DNA of 64,000 nucleotides, taken from assembly GCA_030949725.1 (NCBI GenBank), contig JAUZSE010000002.1, positions 1 through 64,000 on the forward strand, given 5' to 3'. Every line of letters starts with the position of its first letter. Within the stretch, counting starts at the first letter, position 1. The notes below the pieces were generated by a model, which saw only the letters and a list, made by a program, of their open reading frames with translations, had not been told where the DNA came from and made no database searches. Below, one piece after another: positions 1 to 8,649 of the stretch. Position numbers and translations under genes: made by a program. The stretch is from Sulfurovum sp. (GTDB lineage: Bacteria > Campylobacterota > Campylobacteria > Campylobacterales > Sulfurovaceae).

Positions 1-1
1 T

Positions 2-1274
2 TAGGTCATTTTCATACAATATAAACCCAACTATGTAACTAATCTACCCAGAAAGTGAGGGTTATTCCCACAACTTTTAAAAATACCCGACATATTGAGG
101 CTTTTATTGTCGGGTTTATGCTTGTTTAGGTGAAGTTGTATGCAATTAATGACAAAACTCCTAAGAATAGCTAATCCAAAAGGATTGACTGATATTTTAC
201 AATCGTCCTCTTTGGTTAATCTGTCTTTATAATAATGGTAAGTTTCACAACGCCAATGGTCTTTGATACCTTCTTTAAAGTAGGTCGCACTTTCTAAAAA
301 GTTTGCAATTAAATATTGCTCTTTTACTTTTATTTTACCCTCATTGTCACTTATATATTTTACCTGTTTAATGATTGATTTTATATGCCTAAAAGAGCTA
401 TTATCTATCAGTAATTCATCATTTTTGAACTCAAAACGAAAGTCTCTCTTTTTACCCATTTATTCCCTTCAATAGACTCTCTTTTATCTTTCTCTTCTAA
501 GATAGTATTATTCGCTTTTGCAGATTCCTCTTCAAAGGCTTGACTGCACCTGTTTAAGTAATGTTTTTTGGTTACCTTTGACTTTGGCTAAATACCTTTT
601 TCCTTTAGCCTCAATCCCATTTAGACTCTCTACTTGGGTATTTAGTGCATCAAAGGTATATAGAAATGGTTTATCTGAAAACTCCATTTCTAATACCTTT
701 TGAAACTCGGGTATCTCGGACTTCTTAGCTCCTAACTCTCTATGGGCAATCACAATTTTAGATGCTGTTTCCACTACATTTAGCATTCCCACATTCCGTT
801 TAACCGTATATTTCCCTTTGCGTCCACTTGCATTCATTGTCTTTCCATCTACTGCTAACTGTGTCTTCTCATTGAATTCAACTTTAGGTATAAAATACGC
901 TCTAAACATCTCTTCTAAGATAGTAGAATCTATGTTTATTATCATTCTTCTTACTGTTGAATAGGAGGGTGTTTTAAGCTCTTCATTTTCTTTTCCAATA
1001 AGCCTTTTAAAGTAATTTTCATTGAAGTTTACCTCTAGCCAATTATGTTTATCTTTTATTTCAATATTTCCTACAAACATACTACATAAAACACCAAATA
1101 ATACATCTCTTTGGTCATATTCTATCTTCTCTTTTGTTACTCTATAATCTGGCAATTTTTCTAATATCTCTAGGGTCATTTCTATATTTATTAATTCTTT
1201 AATTTCTATTTTCATAGATTATTTTAAACATTTATTCGCTTTGTTCTTGCTTGGAATTGTATGAAAATGACCTA
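2..1274 (-). mobile_element. ISAs1-like insertion sequence
   Basis: The element is bounded by matching 19-bp inverted repeats: TAGGTCATTTTCATACAAT at 2-20 and its complement at 1256-1274. It carries one transposase reading toward position 1. The right end lies inside an AAA-ATPase gene, whose reading frame runs straight into IS sequence. The left flank is outside the window, so no target duplication can be checked. A 49-bp identical copy of the 1227-1275 end occurs alone at 11362-11410. Confidence 0.85.
31..1215 (-). pseudogene. ISAs1-family transposase, frameshifted
   Basis: This DDE transposase is read in at least three frame segments. The 227-residue N-terminal part (1215-532) has the family's associated N-terminal domain, the first catalytic Asp in AVDGKTMN (about residue 123) and the second in FTFDALNT. 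The 142-residue C-terminal part (459-31) has the Glu-bearing stretch HWRCETYHYYKD. Sequence between 460 and 540 continues the protein in another frame (AFEEESAKANNT), so single-base indels near 540 and 455 explain the break. Joined, the product is about 390 residues, the normal ISAs1 size. It may be decayed or a sequencing artefact, since similar indels affect housekeeping genes in this window. Confidence 0.8.
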
Positions 1275-2122
1275 GATATACCTTACTCATAAATTTAGCT
1301 ATACTTCCTAAAAGTGATATTTGTACTTCCTGATTTGGTATCACTAAGGTATATTTTATTCCTCTTGGTGTTTCTTTTATACTTTCTATCGTCAGATACC
1401 CATCAAAGCTATTGAGCATAGAATCATCTTTGATAATCGTTTCAAGATTGGGTAAAAAGTAATGATTTTTTTCTATAAGTTTGAGTAAAAAAGTCGGTGT
1501 AGCTGTAGAGAACCAATAGTTTCTATACATAAAGTCATTGGAGATAAATAGCAATATATCAAAAGGATTATAAACCCCCTCACCTAACCACTTATAGCCA
1601 TTGTACCATTGTGCTATCTTTTTAAAATCTTGACCTTTAAGATGTGTGGCGAATGTTGTTTCTACATCATTTTGGGTATAACCACATATTGTGGCATATT
1701 TGGGAGTGAGGGTTATATCATCTAAATTGTTAAGCCCACTAAATAACGAGATTTTACTAAATTTACTCACCCCTGTGATAAATACCAATTTGATATCTTC
1801 ATCCGAACCTTTGATAACACTATAAAAATTCTTGAGATCTTCTATATTGTCTAAGATGGGTTTGTCATATTCATCTATGAGGATGACGACTCTTTTGTTA
1901 TATTTTTTATAAGATTGGTAAATTAAATCTTCCAAACACCCACCTATAGACAAGGTGTTATCACAGTCTATATCTAGCTCCAATTGATTCATTCGTAATA
2001 TCTCAAATACCCTCTGTTCAAAGCCTTCAAACACTTCTTTATCACCATCAAATATCGTACGAAGTGTATTAAGAAAAAGAGACTTTCCAAAGCGTCTAGG
2101 ACGAGACAAAAAATAATACTTA

Positions 2123-3399
2123 GGACAACAAGATAAACAAACCCAAAATAAGCTAAAATACTATTTATGAAAAAGTACCCAAAAGAAATAGAAGAGCAAA
2201 TGCTAAATCTATATAAAAGTTTATCAGAGAAAGACAGAAGACGCTACGCAGGAATAGAAGCAACCAAATTAAGTCATGGAGGGATAAGCTATATATGCGA
2301 AATCTTTGAATGTGACTATAGTGGTGTGTCAAGAGGACAAAAAGAGTTAAGAACAGAATTAGATAAAGATAATAAAAGACAAAGAGAAGAGGGAGGAGGA
2401 AGAAAGTCTATATTGCTCACAAGAGAAGGCTTAGACGAAGCATTCCTAGAGGTTATCGCAGAGAGTACAGCAGGTTCACCGATGGATGAGACGATAAAGT
2501 GGACAAATTTATCACGGAAAGAGCTACAAACTAGATTGTCAGAGAAAGGTTTTGTAGTTGATGTGGATATAGTGAAACAACTCTTAAAAAACATCATTTT
2601 CGTAAGCGACAAGCATTTAAAACACTTTCAGGAAAAGTAGATGTTGCAAATAGAGATGAGCAATTTAAAAATATTGAAAAACTAAAAGAAGAATATAAGA
2701 AAGAGGGGAATCCTGTTTTGAGTATGGATGTAAAAAAAGAGTTTTTAGGAAATTTATACCGAGAAGGTAAACTGTATACTCAAGAGATAATTAAAGTTAA
2801 AGACCATGATTTTCCTTCTTACGCAGAGGGAAAAATTGTCCCCCATGGGCTGTATGATATAAACCTAAATATTGGTTATATTACCATAGGGACAAGTGCT
2901 GATACCAGTGAATTTGCTTGTGAATCTATCAAAAATTGGTGGTTAAATTATGGATATATTGAATATCAAGGACATGATAAACTGCTACTACTGTGCGATG
3001 GTGGGGGCAGTAATAGCTCTCGTCACTATATTTTTAAAGAAGATTTACAGAAGTTATCAGAGGAATTACAAATTGAAATTCGTATTGCTCATTATCCTCC
3101 TTATATATCAAAGTATAATCCTATAGAACATCGCCTATTCCCTCATATCACAAGAGCTTTACAAGGAGTCATTTTTACAAGTGTAGAGTTAGTAAATACC
3201 CTTATTGCACAAACTAAAACGACTACAGGATTGAAAGTTTTTAGTTCTATTCTTGATAAGGTATTTCATACAAAAAGAAAATATGCAGAGGGCTTTAAAG
3301 AGAATATGAAAATTATCTTTGATATACATTTACCACTTTGGAATTATGTTGCTATTCCTAAAAAGTACTAGTAATTTGGTTTTATTTATGTTTTAGTCC
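2123..3399 (+). mobile_element. ISAzo13-family insertion sequence
   Basis: The ends are imperfect inverted repeats of about 25 bp: GGACAACAAGATAAACAAAC at the left, against GGACTAAAACATAAATAAAA read inward from the right. A 3-bp TTA duplication flanks the element at 2120-2122 and 3400-3402. Excision with one TTA restores the host ATPase reading frame, which confirms the boundaries to the base. Total length is 1277 bp. The transposase is its only gene. Confidence 0.88.
2167..3371 (+). CDS. ISAzo13-family transposase, two overlapping frames
   Basis: The first part (2167-2640, 157 codons) has the family's N-terminal region with KLSHGGISYICEIF and the Gly-rich EEGGGRK. The second part (open from about 2592, ending 3371) has catalytic-type residues in SMDVKKEF, LLCDGGGSNSS and NPIEHRLF. 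The frames join at A-AAA-AAC (2586-2592). Slipping back one base there gives LLKKHHFRKRQAF, which continues the family alignment. This heptamer is the classic bacterial -1 slippery site, so the split could be programmed frameshifting. A missing base in the A6 run, natural or sequencing, is the alternative. Joined length is about 400 residues, normal for the family. Confidence 0.82.
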
Positions 3400-3659
3400 T
3401 TACCACTTTCAATAATATCTAAGGCTATCTTTGTTTTATCTACATAAAGATAGCCTGCCTCTATTATTTCTCGTAGTGTCGATATACCTATAGGTAATTT
3501 TTTCATGGTGAGCCTTTGAGAGATACAAAACAATTATATCTAAATTAATCCAAACAGCTAAAAGCACTAATATTATTTTCTAATGAATATAATGAATGAG
3601 AAAATTAAATTCACAGGTAACTCTAGTGATTATGATAAAAAATTCGCTACAATTCCACC

Positions 3660-4046
3660 ATGAAATTAGCAAGTATAGATGTAGGACTCAAACGTATAGG
3701 TGTGGCAATTTGTCTGAATGGTAGTATTGTCATACCCCAAAATGCCATCCTACGAAAAAATCGTAATCAAGCAGCAAGAGAAGTCAACCTATTTTTAAAA
3801 GAGTGGGAAATAGAAAAGCTCATCGTAGGTCTACCCAAAGATGCTGTAAGTTCGCAAGAAATGGAAAGACGTATCACACATTTTGTCTCTTTACTCGCAC
3901 TGGACATTCCTGTGGAGTATCAAGATGAGCAAAGTTCAAGCATCGAAGCCAGAGAGCTTACGATGGGTGTATTTAAACATAAAAAAGATGGGAAAATAGA
4001 CTCTATCGCAGCGAAGATTATCTTAGAGAGATGGTTAAAGTATTAA
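3660..4046 (+). CDS. ruvX: RuvX/YqgF Holliday junction resolvase-like protein
   Basis: This 128-residue RNase H-fold protein is a little shorter than the usual 135-150. The start has the metal-binding DVGLKRIGVAI (residues 7-17). The middle has the conserved IVGLPKD, and the C-terminal part has YQDEQSSSIEARE followed by a KKDGKIDSIAAKIIL segment containing the last acidic residue. Family members resolve Holliday junctions or mature 16S rRNA ends; the sequence cannot distinguish these. It stands alone on the plus strand, convergent with the kinase gene 4 bases downstream, and 153 bases from the start of the broken ATPase gene. Confidence 0.9.
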   Translation: MKLASIDVGLKRIGVAICLNGSIVIPQNAILRKNRNQAAREVNLFLKEWEIEKLIVGLPKDAVSSQEMERRITHFVSLLALDIPVEYQDEQSSSIEARELTMGVFKHKKDGKIDSIAAKIILERWLKY

Positions 4047-4050
4047 ACTT

Positions 4051-5615
4051 TTATATCCCTGGTGCTTTCCACATAGACTGGGTCAATCCTCTATCTACAA
4101 GTTTTAACTGATTTTCATATACTTCTTGCCACTGTTCTTTTATACCTGCGTACTTAGTAAAGTTCTCCATGTTTGGTAGGTAGGTTTTATCCCATACCAC
4201 TAACTCTTCTGCTGCTTTACTAATGCTTTCATAAATACCAGCACCGACACCTGCTGCCATCACTGCACCCAAGGCTGTAGCTTCTGTGACTTTAGGTACT
4301 GTTATCTTGCATCCTGTGACATCGGAAAGTATCTGACACCAAAGTGTTCCTTTGCTTGCACCACCAGCAAAGACTATCTCCTCTATCTCAAGATTACTAA
4401 AGGCTTTGATCTTCTCTAAATTGATGGCTGAAACGATACAGGCATTTTCTTGAAGACTTCTGAACATAGACGCTCTATTGCATACTTCATGGATCGAGGG
4501 AAAGGTTTAGGAAAGCAGGTGCGGCGTGGTACCATTTACCGTACTTCATAGAGTCTGAAAATATAGGGAGTATGCCGTTTGATCCCACGGGAACTTCCTT
4601 TGCTTTCTCTTCTAAAACTGCATAAGCATCTAACCCTCTTTCCAAGGCTTCTTGTTTTTCCATCTCACAAAACGCATCTCTAAACCAACGCATAACAAGA
4701 CCTGAGAAAAAAGTAATCCCCTCTGCTTGAGAAAGTCCTTCTACGTACATGTGGGTTTACTCTTATACCCATGTCTTTGGGTGGTACTACATCCGATTTT
4801 ATGTTCACTACTTGTTGCCAAAAAGAACCTCCAAGTATGGCTACTTGCCCTTCTTTGACAACCCCAAGACCTGCTGCTCCTAGCTGCACATCTCCACCAC
4901 CCATCACCACTTTTGTCAGCGTTGACAAACCTGTCAAAACAGAAGCGTCAACAGTGACATTGCCTATGACCGTGCCTGGCTCTAAAGAAGGAGGAAATAT
5001 GTCTACTTTTAAACCTACCTTTATTGCCATTTCAACTTCCCAGTCTCTTTTGGCTAACGAGTAGATCCCTGTAGTACCACCGTTGGATGGATCTGTGGCT
5101 ATCACGCCAGAAAGCTTTGCTAAGATCCAATCTCCTATCATAGAAATAGTGGCTACTTTTTCATATATCTCTGGTGCATTATTTTTGAGCCACAGTATTC
5201 TAGGCAAAGCACCCAAAGCAAATGTTTGTCCTGATGCCTGATAAAATGCTTCTTCTATACCCACATAGTTTTCTTTTAAAAAACGTACTTCTTTGTCTGC
5301 TCTAGCATCCACATTGGCAACAGCCCAAAGTGCTTCTCCATCTTTGTCATAAAGCACAATACCCTCACGCATAGAAGTAGCACTCAACGCCAAAATATCT
5401 GAGCCTTCTAACTCTGCTTCTTTCAACACACTTTGTATACACCAAACAACCAAATGCCAATTCTTTTGCGTATCAAATGTCATAGAGTTTGCCACACCTT
5501 CAACTTTTAAGTGCGTCCACTCTTTTTGAGCCACAGCTATTTGATTGCCCTTAGTGTCAAAGATAACTGCTCTTACAGATCCTGTTCCTGCGTCTATTGC
5601 CATGAGGTATTGCAT
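4051..5615 (-). pseudogene. lsrK: LsrK-like autoinducer-2 kinase (FGGY family), two frameshifts
   Basis: Joined, the three frame segments give a protein of about 520 residues that aligns along its whole length with LsrK. The N-terminus has the phosphate-loop DAGTGSVRAVIFD, then SMREGIVLYDKDG and GGGDVQLGAAGLGV. The second segment (4750-4487) has [15 protein letters not shown] and [16 protein letters not shown]. The third (4467-4051) has FAGGASKGTLWCQIL and ends VDRGLTQSMWKAPG, as in LsrK. An extra base near 4750 and a missing base near 4478 break the frame. LsrK phosphorylates the open-chain form of AI-2. It is last in a four-gene operon with an LsrG-like protein. Because essential genes nearby show similar indels, it may be intact in the living cell. 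Confidence 0.8.
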
Positions 5616-5624
5616 AGTATTCCT

Positions 5625-6503
5625 TTAATAACGTGATGGCTTTGTTGCCACAGATTTAAGATTCCATGGTCTATAATCTTTGCTTCTTTCCATTTTGGAT
5701 TCTATTTTATCATCCAGTTTGTGAAAGAAGTCAAACCCTGTTTTTTCTTCTACCTTATCAATAGTAGTAACGAATTTCAATAATGACTCTCTACCTCTAA
5801 CCGATTGAGGCATTATAAATGCTAAGGCTTTAGGTGACTTATTTTTGCTTACTCCTATATAAATCTTATAAAAAGCATCAGGAATTTCTACAAAGTTTGA
5901 ACTTTTTAATCTTTGTATATTTTTATCAAAAATAGGTCCCGTAAATACCCACACCTTATCAAAATGTTTACTAAACTCACTCACGCCTATCTCTTCAAGT
6001 CTTTGCCATACTTTACGGTTTAGATTGGGTTTTTGTGGTGTGATATTGGTCATCTCAAAAGTATCTTTTTGTGCATTTACCCCATAAAGACGGCTAATCG
6101 CATAATTGGGTGCCATATGTCCTCTATCATATCCACTATGTGTATAGTCTGCTGCTTTAATGCTTGTAATATTTCGCCAATCTTTAGAAAATGAACTAGG
6201 TCGTTTGTATCTTTTAGCATTTGCAGGAATAGGCGTAAGCATATAACTCACCCACAAAGGATTACCCCTATAGTCCGAATATCCCACCATAAAACCTTCA
6301 TTTCTAAAGACTCTAGTCACAGTATCTAAGGAAAAACTTTCTGCCTTTGGTACTCCCATATACGTAGCGTTTGGTCGCCCTACTAGCACTTCATAAGCAT
6401 AAAACAAACCTCCTATCAAAAAGATTCCGTACAAAGACTTCGGATACTTTTTAATAAACACAAAAAGCATCAAAACAATTTTTAATTTATTATGTTTTCT
6501 CAT
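5625..6503 (-). CDS. DNA/RNA non-specific endonuclease, membrane-anchored or secreted
   Basis: A 292-residue NUC-family (beta-beta-alpha metal) nuclease. A basic start is followed by a hydrophobic segment (about residues 20-38) that would serve as signal anchor, placing the enzyme outside the cytoplasm. The catalytic motif DRGHMAP lies near residue 130 with the general-base His, and MTNITPQKPNLN downstream supplies the metal-binding Asn. Family enzymes cut DNA and RNA with little sequence preference. The gene overlaps the end of the aldolase gene by 14 bases and stops 9 bases before the kinase gene. It is therefore co-transcribed with sugar-phosphate genes, an odd pairing. A role in nutrient scavenging is inference. 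Confidence 0.88.
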   Translation of the reverse strand: MRKHNKLKIVLMLFVFIKKYPKSLYGIFLIGGLFYAYEVLVGRPNATYMGVPKAESFSLDTVTRVFRNEGFMVGYSDYRGNPLWVSYMLTPIPANAKRYKRPSSFSKDWRNITSIKAADYTHSGYDRGHMAPNYAISRLYGVNAQKDTFEMTNITPQKPNLNRKVWQRLEEIGVSEFSKHFDKVWVFTGPIFDKNIQRLKSSNFVEIPDAFYKIYIGVSKNKSPKALAFIMPQSVRGRESLLKFVTTIDKVEEKTGFDFFHKLDDKIESKMERSKDYRPWNLKSVATKPSRY

Positions 6504-7656
6504 GTAATTTTTTTACCTTAGCTTGTTCCAGTTCCCAGTACTCCATAGCAAAACTATTGGGGATAGAGATACTTTTATAGCCACCAAGTTTATCTGCACG
6601 CAAAACAGCTAACATCGTATGCGATACCACATCATTGATAACGTCTGCTTCTTTTTGTGTCTTCCCGAAACTCACGACACCAAAGTCTTTAATCACTGCG
6701 TATTTAGGATTTGTATCTAACATGATTTCATCCTTTTTATAAGCAGAAAAATACGCCTCATAAGCGACTTTAAAATGTTTTAATGCCTCTGTAACCTCAT
6801 CATCTTCCAAAACCAAAGGTACTCTTTTTGTACGTATGATATGCTCTGGAGTTAGTACCCCTCTAGTCACCATAGTTCTTAAATTATCTTGTGATGCATA
6901 ATGCAGTGCCAATGGGGTTTGATTGATATGCATAAATTTATCTATCTTCAAATCATCCAAGTCAAAGTCTTGTGCTTCTATTTCTTCAAATACAATAGGA
7001 GCATTTTTTTCTAAAAACACTTCTGCTTTACTCACTGCTTCTATCATCTTGTCGTAAGACTTCTTCGCATCATCATCAAAAGTAAAGATACCGTGATTGT
7101 GCAAGATTATACCCTCACAGTTACCCCAGTCAAAATCACCTTGTATCATCTCATAAATCTTTTGAGCCAAAATAAACCCTGGCATCACATAAGGAATAAT
7201 AAGAAAATTAGGGAAAACTTCCTCTATAAGCCTTACGCCATTTTTAGAATTAGAGATAGTTACTATAGCATCTGCATGCGTATGGTCTACCACCTTAAAG
7301 GGGATAATAGCATGCAAGATGGCTTCTACAGAAGGATTAGGTGCTGATTTATCTATCATCGCTGCCTTTTGTTCTGAAACCATATCCGTATCTGAAAGTT
7401 CGTTTCGCCTAGCCATATCCAAAAGCGTAGCCATCTTCACAGGAGCAAAACCCTCTGCTTTTATATCTACCAGATTCCAGCCAGAACCTTTTACAAAAAG
7501 TATCTCTTCACCCTCAACCATACTTTTGACAGAAGTATTGCCACCACCGTGAAGTACAAGCTCATCACTTTGCCCCAATAAATTTGACGTATACACTCTC
7601 ATCTCTAAGTCAGAAGTACACTTTGATGCTTTGGCATCATCCCATAAATTTTCCAA
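6490..7656 (-). CDS. class II aldolase/adducin-family protein
   Basis: A 388-residue protein, longer than the 210-260 residues of a single class II aldolase domain. The aldolase domain covers roughly residues 15-230, with LHGGGNTSVK near the start (substrate phosphate loop in this family), the zinc-ligand pair in DHTHADA, and the third His in ILHNHGIF. A C-terminal domain of about 150 residues follows, as in the N-terminal half of bifunctional rhamnulose-phosphate aldolase/dehydrogenases. Family enzymes cleave ketose phosphates by retro-aldol reaction. It lies 3 bases after an LsrG-like gene and upstream of an LsrK-like kinase, so a phosphorylated AI-2-type sugar is a possible substrate. That substrate is inferred, not shown. 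Confidence 0.85.
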   Translation of the reverse strand: MENLWDDAKASKCTSDLEMRVYTSNLLGQSDELVLHGGGNTSVKSMVEGEEILFVKGSGWNLVDIKAEGFAPVKMATLLDMARRNELSDTDMVSEQKAAMIDKSAPNPSVEAILHAIIPFKVVDHTHADAIVTISNSKNGVRLIEEVFPNFLIIPYVMPGFILAQKIYEMIQGDFDWGNCEGIILHNHGIFTFDDDAKKSYDKMIEAVSKAEVFLEKNAPIVFEEIEAQDFDLDDLKIDKFMHINQTPLALHYASQDNLRTMVTRGVLTPEHIIRTKRVPLVLEDDEVTEALKHFKVAYEAYFSAYKKDEIMLDTNPKYAVIKDFGVVSFGKTQKEADVINDVVSHTMLAVLRADKLGGYKSISIPNSFAMEYWELEQAKVKKLHEKT

Positions 7657-7659
7657 AGC

Positions 7660-7947
7660 TTATCCCAACACTTCTAAGTTGTCTGAGTATTTATGCTCAC
7701 AATAGGGTTCATAACTAGCTTTGTACACCGCATAATGTGCCGATGTTTTATGTCCATCCAATGCTGCTTCATTTTCCCAAGACTCATACGCCATAAATTT
7801 ACGAGGATTATCTGCGTACTGAAATATCTCATAAAAAATCACACCTTTTTCTGCCTTACTAGGCACAACCATCGCTGAAAGTAGCTCTTTCATCTTTGCT
7901 TCATATCCTTCTTTTGCTATAAATGTTACTCTTTTTGTTATGATCAC
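7660..7947 (-). CDS. antibiotic biosynthesis monooxygenase-domain protein, LsrG-like
   Basis: A 95-residue ABM-domain (dimeric ferredoxin-like fold) protein, the size of LsrG and YgiN. Characteristic features are the N-terminal beta strand with the KMKELLSAMVVPSKAEKG helix, then the conserved FYEIFQYADNP, YESWENEAALDGHKTSAHY and the C-terminal tail. The H-x-x-S/T-x-H arrangement at HKTSAHY matches LsrG. LsrG isomerises phosphorylated AI-2; other family members are quinol monooxygenases. It is the first gene of the minus-strand operon. The downstream kinase strongly resembles LsrK, which favours the LsrG-type role, but the family is too diverse to settle this from sequence alone. Confidence 0.78.
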   Translation of the reverse strand: MIITKRVTFIAKEGYEAKMKELLSAMVVPSKAEKGVIFYEIFQYADNPRKFMAYESWENEAALDGHKTSAHYAVYKASYEPYCEHKYSDNLEVLG

Positions 7948-8033
7948 TTTTTATCCTTGAAATTATTATGCTGTATTGTACTTTAGTCATTCTTTTAGTT
8001 TCCCTAAGTTTGAAGTTTACTTACAATCATACC

Positions 8034-8171
8034 TCAAACCAGACCCAACAAAACTATCAGCGAAGCAAGTGTAAACACCGACAGAAAAGATGAAACAACG
8101 ATAGAAATAGCAATAATCTCCCTCTCCATCGGATAAAGCTGTCCATCAAGCAGTAGTGTGGATAAAGACAT
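8034..8171 (-). CDS. small predicted membrane protein (45 aa)
   Basis: This 45-codon frame starts MSLSTLLLDGQLYP and has one long hydrophobic segment (about residues 20-45) that would span the membrane once, ending at the C-terminus. A modest AGGA lies about 10 bases before the ATG. I recognise no family. Overall shape, a short polar start and one helix, resembles small membrane proteins such as oxaloacetate decarboxylase gamma-like subunits or cytochrome-oxidase accessories, but nothing specific supports either. It lies upstream of and parallel to the LsrG-like operon, with 86 bases between. Confidence 0.4.
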   Translation of the reverse strand: MSLSTLLLDGQLYPMEREIIAISIVVSSFLSVFTLASLIVLLGLV

Positions 8172-8178
8172 AAAAGGT

Positions 8179-8207
8179 TTATCCTAAATTTTAATAGACA
8201 CTATGAT
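8179..8207 (+). promoter_or_regulatory. putative sigma-70 promoter of a short leader RNA
   Basis: A TTATCC at 8179-8184 and a TATGAT at 8202-8207 are separated by exactly 17 bases. A transcript would start near 8214 and meet the terminator at 8283-8325 after about 110 bases. The -35 is a partial match only. Confidence 0.35.
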
Positions 8208-8282
8208 ATACTATTGTTGAAAAAGTTATTTTCCCTCCCTAATTTTATTTTGGCTGATTACCGATTTGAAAGTTTGGATGAA

Positions 8283-8325
8283 AAAGGCAATCATCTCTTT
8301 ATTGAGATTGGTTGCCTTTTTTTTT
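8283..8325 (+). terminator. strong rho-independent terminator
   Basis: AAAGGCAA (8283-8290) pairs with TTGCCTTT (8312-8319). Inside it, ATCTC pairs with GAGAT around a TTTATT loop. Nine T residues follow directly. A run of A before the stem makes it usable in both directions. It sits between the putative promoter at 8179-8207 and the 21-codon frame at 8378, so it would end a leader RNA or act as an attenuator. Confidence 0.75.
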
Positions 8326-8377
8326 GCTTATTTATTGAGTTGGGTGGTGGCGTGGGAATCCGATAAAGGAGGAGAAA

Positions 8378-8443
8378 ATGACTTTTTTCAAAGTGTTCAT
8401 CATACTTATTATAATTATCTGTTTATCAGTGAAGCTATACTAA
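8378..8443 (+). CDS. 21-residue hydrophobic peptide, toxin-like
   Basis: The ATG at 8378 follows AAAGGAGGAGAAA, an almost perfect Shine-Dalgarno, unusual strength for a random frame. The peptide starts MTFFKVFIIL and is one uninterrupted hydrophobic helix with a Lys near each end. Length and composition resemble type I toxins of the Ibs or Sho kind, but no homology is claimed. An upstream CCCTCCC at 8232-8238 could pair with the GGAGG. A 6-bp GC-rich hairpin follows the stop (GCAGGG...CCCTGC near 8450-8471). The alternative is a chance frame in accessory debris. Confidence 0.4.
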   Translation: MTFFKVFIILIIIICLSVKLY

Positions 8444-8492
8444 GTATAAAAGCAGGGGTTAATCGCCCTGCTGATGGGTACTTGTTTTATTT

Positions 8493-8649
8493 TTGAGGAA
8501 GATAGCATTAGCATCACCCGCCCCCATGTCCCAAGAATTAATTGTAAGAGATTATAGATATACAAAAATAGAAATCGAACAAATGTTTATAGAAGAAGGT
8601 TTTGAAGTTATTTTTAGTAAATATGTACAAGCTCGAAAATGGAATATAG
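8493..8649 (+). pseudogene. C-terminal remnant of a probable class I methyltransferase
   Basis: An open frame of about 50 codons reads YRYTKIEIEQMFIEEGFEVI and then KYVQARKWNI before running into the left end of the IS66 element at 8650. The pattern Y(S/T)xxEIEQMFxEAGFEV, followed by a Tyr-Val strand and Lys-Trp, is typical of the C-terminus of SAM-dependent methyltransferases. There is no SAM-binding part upstream. A TTG at 8493 or the ATG at 8523 could start it, but it is more likely debris. Identification is weak. Confidence 0.3.

Larger units (their letters stand above)
1275..3506 (-). pseudogene. AAA-ATPase / PD-(D/E)XK protein gene split by two insertion sequences
   Basis: The N-terminus starts at the ATG at 3506, with AAAGG upstream, and reads MKKLPIGIST through to IIESG near 3402. 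An ISAzo13-family element (2123-3399) then interrupts it. Removing the element and one TTA repeat restores the frame as ESGKYYFLSRPRRFGKS. The gene continues from 2119 to 1275 with the Walker A-like RPRRFGKS and Walker B VVILIDEYDKP, then runs into the ISAs1-like element after MSKVYL. The C-terminal PD-(D/E)XK domain should lie beyond position 1. The family (AAA-ATPase-like domain plus PDDEXK_9) is common in accessory DNA and its cellular role is unclear. Losing both ends leaves it non-functional. Confidence 0.85.

Noticed and set aside
8266..8496. 76-codon frame starting MKVWMKKAIISLLRL
   Set aside because: It runs through a strong terminator hairpin and T tract; the hydrophobic look comes from the T-rich sequence. 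The 21-codon frame inside has the real ribosome site.
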